From positions 1 to 6,345 of the forward strand of contig CAJJOO010000094.1 of NCBI GenBank assembly GCA_905193395.1: 6,345 nucleotides of DNA. The letters run 5' to 3'. Each line of letters begins with the position of its first letter. Positions within the stretch are counted from its first letter, which is position 1. The notes beneath the pieces are model-generated. The model did not search any database. It saw only the letters and a program-made list of their open reading frames with translations, and was not told the origin of the DNA. Source of the stretch: an uncultured Porphyromonadaceae bacterium (GTDB lineage: Bacteria; Bacteroidota; Bacteroidia; Bacteroidales; Muribaculaceae). Below, in pieces: positions 1 to 5,329 of this stretch. Both the position numbers and the translations under genes were made by a program.

Positions 1-81
1 CGCCTCGAATAAAACAAACTGAGACAGCAATCCATCACCCCCGAACTTCTCGACATTGTCGGAGGCCAGGTGCGAGACTAA
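1..81 (+). other. Probable 3' end of upstream gene (nuoH expected), boundary unclear
   Basis: Gene order predicts that nuoH, the quinone-site membrane subunit, ends here, but too little is left to identify it. The three forward frames behave differently. Frame 1 stops at 10-12 (TAA), frame 2 stops at 20-22 (TGA), and frame 3 stays open to 129-131 but gives an unconvincing Arg/His-rich peptide. After the first stop, frame 1 is open again from 13 to a TAA at 79-81 and has codon use like the nuo genes (peptide ending ELLDIVGGQVRD). That stretch has no plausible start codon near its beginning. The upstream gene could end at 12 or 22, or at 81 if a one-base indel is present. I cannot decide from this fragment. 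Confidence 0.35.
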
Positions 82-123
82 TACTCCACGAATATTCAAA
101 ATCATTATCGATAAATTCATTCA
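82..123 (+). other. AT-rich leader in front of nuoI, no Shine-Dalgarno
   Basis: This 42-base stretch is much richer in A/T than the genes on either side. It contains a perfect 10-base palindrome (TTATCGATAA, 105-114) and the smaller palindrome AATATT at 91-96. There is no GGAGG-like ribosome site before the ATG at 124, which fits Bacteroidota, where A/T-rich upstream bases often replace it. I see no match to the Bacteroidota promoter pattern (TTTG near -33, TAnnTTTG near -7), so nuoI is probably transcribed from further upstream. Confidence 0.5.
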
Positions 124-876
124 ATGGGTAGTGTAAAAGATTACTTTTCATCCTTGGGCACCGGTATCGCCTCCCTCGTCAAGGGTATGGCCGTCACCGG
201 CAAAGAGTTCGTGACTCCCAAGATAACCGAGCGTTATCCGGAGGACCGCGAGACTTTCAAGTGGCCCGAACGTTTCCGTGCCATTCTCGAACTCATCTAC
301 GACAAGGACGGCAACCACAAATGTATAGCCTGCGGCACCTGCGAGCGCAACTGCCCCAACGGCACCATTACCATCGAAAGCAAGATGGTCGATACACCCG
401 CCGGCACCAAAAAGAAAAAACTGGCCAACTATATCTACGACCTGGGCAGTTGCACCTTCTGCAACCTCTGCGTGATATCGTGTCCCACCGGCGCGCTGCG
501 TTTCAGCAACGATTTCGAGCAGGCCGTGTTCACGCGCTCGAAACTGGTGAAAAAACTCAATTATCTGCCCGAAAAGCCCGAGCCCGAACTCAGCGATGAG
601 GAAAAGGCCCGTCTGGCCGCCGAACGCGAGGCACGCATAGCCGCCGCCAAGGCCAAGGCCGCCGCTGCCAAGGCTGCTGCAGCCGCTCCCGCCGAAGGCG
701 CCTCCGCTGCTGCTCCCGCTCCTGCCGCAGCCCCGGCTGCCGGCGACCCCGCCGCAAAGGCTCTTGCCGCCGCTGCCGGCGACCCCGTCAAGGAAGCCAA
801 AATCCGCGCCGCCCTCGAAAAGGCCGCCGCTCTCAAGGCTGCCCGCGCCGCCGCCAACGACTCCAAACCCGAATAA
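124..876 (+). CDS. nuoI: Complex I subunit NuoI, 2x[4Fe-4S] ferredoxin-type, with Ala-rich C-terminal tail
   Basis: NuoI (TYKY/PSST-neighbouring subunit) sits at the cytoplasmic face of complex I and passes electrons through clusters N6a and N6b towards NuoB and quinone. Both cluster motifs are complete: CIACGTCERNCP gives C67, C70, C73, C77, and CTFCNLCVISCP gives C110, C113, C116, C120. The N-terminus carries the usual amphipathic segment (residues 1-30) and a TERYPE motif near 35-40. The family core ends near residue 150; E. coli NuoI is 180 residues. Here the protein is 250 residues long because residues about 155-250 form a low-complexity Ala/Lys/Glu/Pro tail (46 alanines in the last 100 residues). 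The ATG is the first in frame after the leader and gives the expected N-terminus. nuoJ follows after 18 bases. Identification is firm; the role of the tail is unknown. Confidence 0.97.
   Translation: MGSVKDYFSSLGTGIASLVKGMAVTGKEFVTPKITERYPEDRETFKWPERFRAILELIYDKDGNHKCIACGTCERNCPNGTITIESKMVDTPAGTKKKKLANYIYDLGSCTFCNLCVISCPTGALRFSNDFEQAVFTRSKLVKKLNYLPEKPEPELSDEEKARLAAEREARIAAAKAKAAAAKAAAAAPAEGASAAAPAPAAAPAAGDPAAKALAAAAGDPVKEAKIRAALEKAAALKAARAAANDSKPE
586..873 (+). other. Low-complexity Ala/Lys/Pro tail of NuoI (residues about 155-250)
   Basis: This segment codes for an acidic/basic helical start (LSDEEKARLAAEREARIAAA, residues 156-175), then poly-Ala with Lys, then a Pro/Ala stretch (about 188-209), then a charged Ala/Lys/Arg helix-like end. 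The DNA is dominated by GCC/GCT codons. Family members often end soon after the second cluster, although Pro/Ala-rich NuoI extensions are known in some actinobacteria. The final part (DPVKEAKIRAALEKAAAL) resembles in style the DPRKAAV-type repeats at the C-terminus of RnfC. That resemblance is from memory and may only reflect shared composition. Confidence 0.8.
736..787 (+). repeat. Short in-frame direct repeat in the NuoI tail (16 bp, 36-base spacing)
   Basis: The 16 bases GCTGCCGGCGACCCCG occur at 736-751 and again at 772-787, exactly 36 bases (12 codons) apart and in the same frame. They encode AAGDP twice (GDP at residues 207-209 and 219-221), giving a 12-residue period: GDPAAKALAAAA then GDPVKEAKIRAA. 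This looks like a partial tandem duplication within the tail, which would be a natural route for its length to vary between strains. Confidence 0.75.
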
Positions 877-894
877 TCGAAAACTTTTATCAAT

Positions 895-1407
895 ATGGAA
901 TCAGTAGGAAGTATCATCTTGTATGTGATTGTCGCCCTGGCGATGGTCATCTTCTCGGTACTCGCCGTGACCACGCGCAAGATTCTCCGTGCCGCCACCT
1001 ACCTGCTCTTCACTCTGTTCGCCGCCGCTGTGGTCTACTTCATGCTCGACTATCAGTTCCTCGGCGCCGTCCAGATTGCTGTCTATGCCGGTGGTATCGT
1101 GGTGCTCTTTGTCTTCGCAATCCTGCTCACGTCGCATCCGGGACACAGTTCCGAGCGTCTCGCTTCGAAGCGCCGCGCCCTGGGGCTGATTGCGGCCTTT
1201 GCCATGCTTCTGGTCACAGGTTACTCACTCCTGGCCCGTAGCGCCTTTTTCGCTGCCAAACCCGCCATGGAAGCGCCGACCATGAAAACCATCGGCAACG
1301 CCATGCTCGAAACCGGCCACGGCGGCTATCTTCTGCCTTTCGAGGCCGTCAGCATCTTGCTGCTCGCTTGTATAATCGGTGGCATCGTCGTCGCCCGTAA
1401 ACGTTGA
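895..1407 (+). CDS. nuoJ: Complex I membrane subunit NuoJ (ND6 homologue)
   Basis: NuoJ is a five-helix membrane subunit between the quinone-site subunit NuoH and the pumping subunits. Its third helix carries the pi-bulge hinge linked to coupling. The 170 residues show five hydrophobic segments at about 5-27, 30-50, 55-79, 93-115 and 145-167. The diagnostic TM3 motif is present (GAVQIAVYAGGIVVLFVFAI, residues 57-76), as is the C-terminal helix with GYLLPFEAVSILLLACIIGG (144-163), which is typical of the family. A hydrophilic loop (80-94) and a second one (121-144) separate the helices. The length is close to E. coli NuoJ (184). It starts 18 bases after nuoI and ends 8 bases before nuoK. Nothing appears truncated. 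No Shine-Dalgarno is seen; the bases before the ATG are TTTTATCAAT. Confidence 0.96.
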   Translation: MESVGSIILYVIVALAMVIFSVLAVTTRKILRAATYLLFTLFAAAVVYFMLDYQFLGAVQIAVYAGGIVVLFVFAILLTSHPGHSSERLASKRRALGLIAAFAMLLVTGYSLLARSAFFAAKPAMEAPTMKTIGNAMLETGHGGYLLPFEAVSILLLACIIGGIVVARKR

Positions 1408-1415
1408 TTACTGAC

Positions 1416-1727
1416 ATGGAAATTACCGCTGTCTACTATCTCATTCCGTCGCTGATCATGTTCTGCGCCGGTCTCTACGGTTTCATCACGCGACGCAACA
1501 TGATTGCCATGCTCATCTCCCTGGAGTTGATGCTCAATGCTGTCGATATGAACTTTGTGATCTTCAACCGTTTCCTCTATCCCGAGGCAATGGAAGGAAT
1601 GTTCTTCACCCTGTTCGCCATAGCAATCGCCGCTGCCGAGACCGCACTCGCTATCGCTATTATTATCAATGTGTTCCGCTCCGTCCATAACGTCGACGTG
1701 CGCGACCTTAACCAAATGAAATTCTAA
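1416..1727 (+). CDS. nuoK: Complex I membrane subunit NuoK (ND4L homologue)
   Basis: NuoK is a three-helix membrane subunit bearing two buried glutamates in the proton-transfer path. Both are present: E37 in ISLELMLNA (TM2) and E75 in AAAETALAI (TM3), equivalent to E36 and E72 of E. coli NuoK. The three hydrophobic segments lie at about 4-24, 28-51 and 61-87, and the protein ends in a polar tail (HNVDVRDLNQMKF). I chose the ATG at 1416, giving 103 residues (E. coli 100). An in-frame TTG at 1404 would add only MITD and overlap the nuoJ stop. With the ATG there is an 8-base gap after nuoJ and a 5-base gap before nuoL, so translation may be coupled. Identification is secure. Confidence 0.96.
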   Translation: MEITAVYYLIPSLIMFCAGLYGFITRRNMIAMLISLELMLNAVDMNFVIFNRFLYPEAMEGMFFTLFAIAIAAAETALAIAIIINVFRSVHNVDVRDLNQMKF

Positions 1728-1732
1728 CCGTC

Positions 1733-3742
1733 ATGGGCGAAACGATTCCTGTTTTAATCCTGGCCATTCCGCTTTTCATGTTCATCTTCCTCGGCCTCTG
1801 CGGCAAGAAGATGTCACACCCGCTGGCCGGCACCCTCGGCACCCTCGGTATGGGCACCGTGCTTGTGCTTGCCTATTATACGGCCTACACCTACTTCTTC
1901 GGCGGTGCCCCCTGCTTCATCAACGAAGCCGGCGAACGCCTCCAGCACATTGTTTTCAACCAGGAGTGGCTGCAGTTCACTCCCTCGCTGACCATCAGCC
2001 TCGGTTTCCTGCTCGACCCCATTTCGGCAATGATGCTTGTGGTCATCACCACAATCTCGTTCATGGTCCATGTCTACAGCCTCGGCTATATGCGCGACCA
2101 TCACGGCGTCTATGAAAAGGGTTTTCAGCGCTTCTACGCTTTCCTGTCTCTTTTCAGTTTCTCGATGCTCGGTCTGGTTGTGGCAACCAACATCTTCCAG
2201 ATGTATATCTTCTGGGAACTTGTGGGTGCCTCGTCCTACCTCCTCATCGGTTTCTACTACACCAAGCCCTCGGCCGTGTCCGCTTCCAAGAAAGCATTTA
2301 TCGTGACACGTTTCGCCGACCTCGGCTTCCTCATCGGTATTCTCGTCCTCAGTTATTATACCCAGCATTTCGACTTCATGTCGCTGACATCGTCGCCTGT
2401 GGCCGGTATCGCCGATACCTTCCGCGTTGACGAGGCCACTCCCAAGGCCATCCTCGCCGCTTTCCAGAGCAACCCCGCCCCCATGTTCATGGGTGCCTCG
2501 GTGCTGACCTGGGCGCTGGTGCTGATTTTCGTCGGCGGTATGGGTAAATCGGCCATGCTGCCCCTGCACATCTGGCTCCCCGACGCCATGGAAGGCCCCA
2601 CACCCGTTTCGGCCCTTATCCACGCCGCCACAATGGTGGTCGCCGGTGTTTACCTGGTGGCACGTCTGTTCCCCCTCTATCTGATGGAGAACAGCGCCCT
2701 GGTCATCATCACCGTGGTCGGTGCCGTCACGGCTTTCTATGCCGCGATGGTTGCCTGCACCCAGATTGACATCAAGCGCGTCCTGGCCTTCTCGACAATC
2801 TCGCAGATTGCCTTCATGATGGTTTCCCTCGGCGTCGCACGCCCCGAGTTCCACGAAGGCCTCGGCTACATGGCATCGATGTTCCACCTGTTCACGCACG
2901 CCATGTTCAAGGCCCTCCTCTTCCTCGGCGCCGGCGCCCTCATCCACGCAATCGGCTCCAACGACTATACCGCCATGCACGGCCTGCGCAAATACATGCC
3001 TGTAACCCACTGGACATTCCTCATCGGCTGTCTGGCAATCGCCGGTATCATTCCCTTCTCGGGCTTCTTCTCGAAAGACGAGATTCTCAGCGCCGCCGGA
3101 AACTACAGCATCCTGGTATACATCTGGATGTCGCTCGTAGCCGGTCTGACAGCCTTCTACATGTTCCGTCTCTACTTCCTCATCTTCTGGTGGAAGGAAC
3201 ATAAGATTCCCGAAGGCCACCACGCTCCCCACGACCAGCCCTGGACCATGAGCCTGCCTCTGGTATTCCTCGCCGCTGTTTCTTGCGTGGCCGGTTTCAT
3301 CCCCTTCGGCGAACTCGTCTCCTGGAACGGCAAACCTTACGACTTCATGGCCCACTTCGACTGGGGCGTGGCTACAATCAGCCTCATCGTGGCCGTCGTC
3401 TCGATTCTCATCGCCATGGTGATGTACCGCAAGGAAAACCCGCTGCCCGAGCGTATGCGCCGCCTCTTCCCCAACCTCTGGACATGGTGCTTCCACCGCT
3501 TCTATTGGGACGAACTCTATCAGTTCATCACCCACCGCATCATCTTCGCCGGAGTCTGCCGTCCCCTGGCATGGTTTGACCGTCATATCATCGACGGAAC
3601 CATGGATTCGCTGGCCCTCATCACCAACAAGGCCTCGAACGCCATCAAGCCCCTCCAGAGCGGCCAGGTACAGACCTATGTCTGGTTCTACATCATCGGC
3701 GCACTCCTCCTCGGCGCAATCACCGTCCTTTGCCTGATTTAA
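1733..3742 (+). CDS. nuoL: Complex I antiporter-like subunit NuoL (ND5 homologue)
   Basis: NuoL is the most distal proton-pumping subunit, with 14 core helices plus a long lateral helix that runs along the membrane arm. The residues of its proton path are all present: E162 (FWELVG, TM5), K272 (GMGKSAMLPLH, TM7), H297 (IHAATMV, TM8), H385, H389 and K393 (HLFTHAMFKALLFL, TM11), and K448 (SGFFSKDEI, TM12), matching E. coli E144, K229, H254, H334, H338, K342 and K399. The C-terminal end has a helix at about 544-565, a polar amphipathic stretch to about 640 (lateral helix) and a last helix at 646-668. At 669 residues it is longer than E. coli NuoL (613). Part of the excess is about 25 residues between TM5 and TM7. 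It starts 5 bases after nuoK and leaves a 37-base gap before nuoM. Confidence 0.97.
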   Translation: MGETIPVLILAIPLFMFIFLGLCGKKMSHPLAGTLGTLGMGTVLVLAYYTAYTYFFGGAPCFINEAGERLQHIVFNQEWLQFTPSLTISLGFLLDPISAMMLVVITTISFMVHVYSLGYMRDHHGVYEKGFQRFYAFLSLFSFSMLGLVVATNIFQMYIFWELVGASSYLLIGFYYTKPSAVSASKKAFIVTRFADLGFLIGILVLSYYTQHFDFMSLTSSPVAGIADTFRVDEATPKAILAAFQSNPAPMFMGASVLTWALVLIFVGGMGKSAMLPLHIWLPDAMEGPTPVSALIHAATMVVAGVYLVARLFPLYLMENSALVIITVVGAVTAFYAAMVACTQIDIKRVLAFSTISQIAFMMVSLGVARPEFHEGLGYMASMFHLFTHAMFKALLFLGAGALIHAIGSNDYTAMHGLRKYMPVTHWTFLIGCLAIAGIIPFSGFFSKDEILSAAGNYSILVYIWMSLVAGLTAFYMFRLYFLIFWWKEHKIPEGHHAPHDQPWTMSLPLVFLAAVSCVAGFIPFGELVSWNGKPYDFMAHFDWGVATISLIVAVVSILIAMVMYRKENPLPERMRRLFPNLWTWCFHRFYWDELYQFITHRIIFAGVCRPLAWFDRHIIDGTMDSLALITNKASNAIKPLQSGQVQTYVWFYIIGALLLGAITVLCLI

Positions 3743-3779
3743 TCATCACGTGCCAATCAACCCGAAAAAGTAATAAACT
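3743..3779 (+). other. nuoL-nuoM spacer, the longest gap between two identified genes
   Basis: This 37-base gap is the largest between genes in the window after the nuoI leader. It contains the 6-base palindrome CACGTG at 3747-3752 and an A-rich run (GAAAAAGTAATAAACT) up to the nuoM ATG. There is no hairpin with a T-run that would suggest a terminator and no recognisable Bacteroidota promoter. It most likely serves only as an A-rich translation initiation region for nuoM. Confidence 0.5.
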
Positions 3780-5309
3780 ATGTTTTCAAATATATTAATC
3801 TACTTTGTAGTCATCCCGCTGGTGATGCTGGGGCTGCTGGCGCTGTGCCGCAACATCAAGCAAATCCGTGCGGTGGCCGTCGTGGGCTCGCTGGGCCTCA
3901 TCGCCCTCTCGACGGTGGTGCTGGTGCAGTATCTCCAGATGCGCGCCGCCGGCAATGCCGACCCCATGCTCTTTACCGGTTCGTGGATGTGGTTTGAACC
4001 ACTCAACATCCATCTTGCCGTTGGCGTGGACGGTATCTCGATTGCAATGCTCATGCTTTCGTCGATTATCGTCTTTGCCGGTTCATTCGCCTCGTGGACC
4101 ATTCAGCAGCCCAAGGAATTCTTCCTCTGGCTCATCCTGCTGAGCACAGGTGTATTCGGTTTCTTCATCTCCATCGACATGTTCACCATGTTCATGTTCT
4201 ACGAGGTGGCCCTCATCCCCATGTACCTTCTTATCGGCGTCTGGGGTTCGGGCAACAAGAACTATTCGGCAATGAAACTCACCCTGATGCTCATGGGCGG
4301 CTCGGCCTTCCTGATGCTCGGCCTTATCGGCATCTACTACCATTCCGCTCCCGAAGGTGGCCAGTTGACCTGGAACCTCCTTGAAATCGTGCACAACGCC
4401 TCGATTCCCCACGGATGGCAGTCCTTCCTGTTCCCGATGACATTTGTGGGCTTCGGTGTCCTCGGCGCCATGTTCCCCTTCCACACATGGTCGCCCGACG
4501 GTCATGCCTCGGCCCCCACGGCAGTCTCTATGCTCCACGCCGGCGTGCTGATGAAACTCGGCGGCTACGGATGCTTCCGCGTTGCTATCTACACAATGCC
4601 CCAGGCTGCACACGAACTCTCGTGGATTTTCCTTATCCTCACCGGTATCTCGGTGGTCTACGGTGCCTTCTGCGCCTGCGTCAAGACCGATCTCAAATAC
4701 ATCAACGCATATTCCTCCGTCAGCCACTGCGGCCTGGTGCTCTTCGCAATCCTGATGCTCAATGAGACAGCGATGACCGGCGCCATCATGCAGATGCTCT
4801 CGCACGGCCTTATGACGGCCCTCTTCTTCGCCCTCATCGGTATGATTTACGGCCGCACGCACACCCGCGAAATCACCAAAATGGGCGGCATGATGCAGAT
4901 TATGCCCTATCTCTCTGTCTGCTACGTGATTGCCGGTATGGCCTCCCTCGGTCTTCCCGGCCTCAGCGGCTTTGTGGCTGAAATGACCATTTTCGTCGGC
5001 TCGTTCAAGGCCGGTATGGCCGACTATCTGGCCGGCGCCGGTTCCCTCCGCCTCGTCTTCACCCTCATCGCCTGCTGCTCGATTGTAATCACCGCGGTCT
5101 ATATCCTCCGCGTTGTCGGCAAACTCCTTTTCGGCCCCGTTCAGGACGACCATCACCGCACACTCACCGACGCAACCTGGTGGGAACGCGTATCGACCGT
5201 CGCCCTCATCGTCTGCGTCGCCGCAATCGGCTGCTTCCCCAATTTCTTCAACAATCTGATCAACTTCACATTCTCGCCGGAGATTTTCCCCGTGCTCGGA
5301 ATGAACTAA
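3780..5309 (+). CDS. nuoM: Complex I antiporter-like subunit NuoM (ND4 homologue) lacking the TM7 lysine
   Basis: NuoM is the middle proton-pumping subunit, with 14 helices; at 509 residues it has the same length as in E. coli. Conserved path residues seen are E142 (FYEVALIPM, TM5; Ec E144), K259 (LMKLGGYG, TM8; Ec K265), H316 (SSVSHCG; Ec H322), H342 (SHGLMTALFF; Ec H348) and E401 (GFVAEMTIF, TM12; Ec E407). The exception is TM7. E. coli has K234 in FAIKLPVVPVH, while this protein reads FGVLGAMFPFH, with L228 (CTC at 4461-4463) at the lysine position. TM8 also carries H253 (SMLHAG), in the place of the NuoL TM8 histidine, where E. coli NuoM has Leu. The rest of the fold is intact with no frameshift. 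nuoN starts 20 bases downstream. The family assignment is secure; how TM7 works without lysine is open. Confidence 0.96.
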   Translation: MFSNILIYFVVIPLVMLGLLALCRNIKQIRAVAVVGSLGLIALSTVVLVQYLQMRAAGNADPMLFTGSWMWFEPLNIHLAVGVDGISIAMLMLSSIIVFAGSFASWTIQQPKEFFLWLILLSTGVFGFFISIDMFTMFMFYEVALIPMYLLIGVWGSGNKNYSAMKLTLMLMGGSAFLMLGLIGIYYHSAPEGGQLTWNLLEIVHNASIPHGWQSFLFPMTFVGFGVLGAMFPFHTWSPDGHASAPTAVSMLHAGVLMKLGGYGCFRVAIYTMPQAAHELSWIFLILTGISVVYGAFCACVKTDLKYINAYSSVSHCGLVLFAILMLNETAMTGAIMQMLSHGLMTALFFALIGMIYGRTHTREITKMGGMMQIMPYLSVCYVIAGMASLGLPGLSGFVAEMTIFVGSFKAGMADYLAGAGSLRLVFTLIACCSIVITAVYILRVVGKLLFGPVQDDHHRTLTDATWWERVSTVALIVCVAAIGCFPNFFNNLINFTFSPEIFPVLGMN

Positions 5310-5329
5310 TTTACCCGGACATTTAAGCA

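Noticed and set aside
561..998. 145-residue Ala-rich open frame on the - strand across nuoI and nuoJ
   Set aside because: It is the antisense of the GCC/GCG-rich NuoI tail, where GC-rich repeats rarely form stops on either strand. It overlaps two firm genes.
1404..1418. TTG at 1404 as the nuoK start
   Set aside because: It would add only four residues (MITD) and overlap the nuoJ stop codon. The ATG at 1416 gives the family's normal N-terminus and length of about 100 residues.
1814..3586. 590-residue open frame on the - strand opposite nuoL
   Set aside because: It is codon-aligned with nuoL, so its codons are reverse complements of sense codons. It stays open because nuoL there avoids TTA, CTA and TCA. 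Its Glu/Asp/His-rich protein is what Leu, Ile, Phe, Val and Met codons give when read backwards, and it shows no family motif.
3743..3779. Internal promoter or terminator between nuoL and nuoM
   Set aside because: No inverted repeat followed by a T-run and no TAnnTTTG/TTTG pair is visible. The CACGTG hexamer alone is expected by chance.
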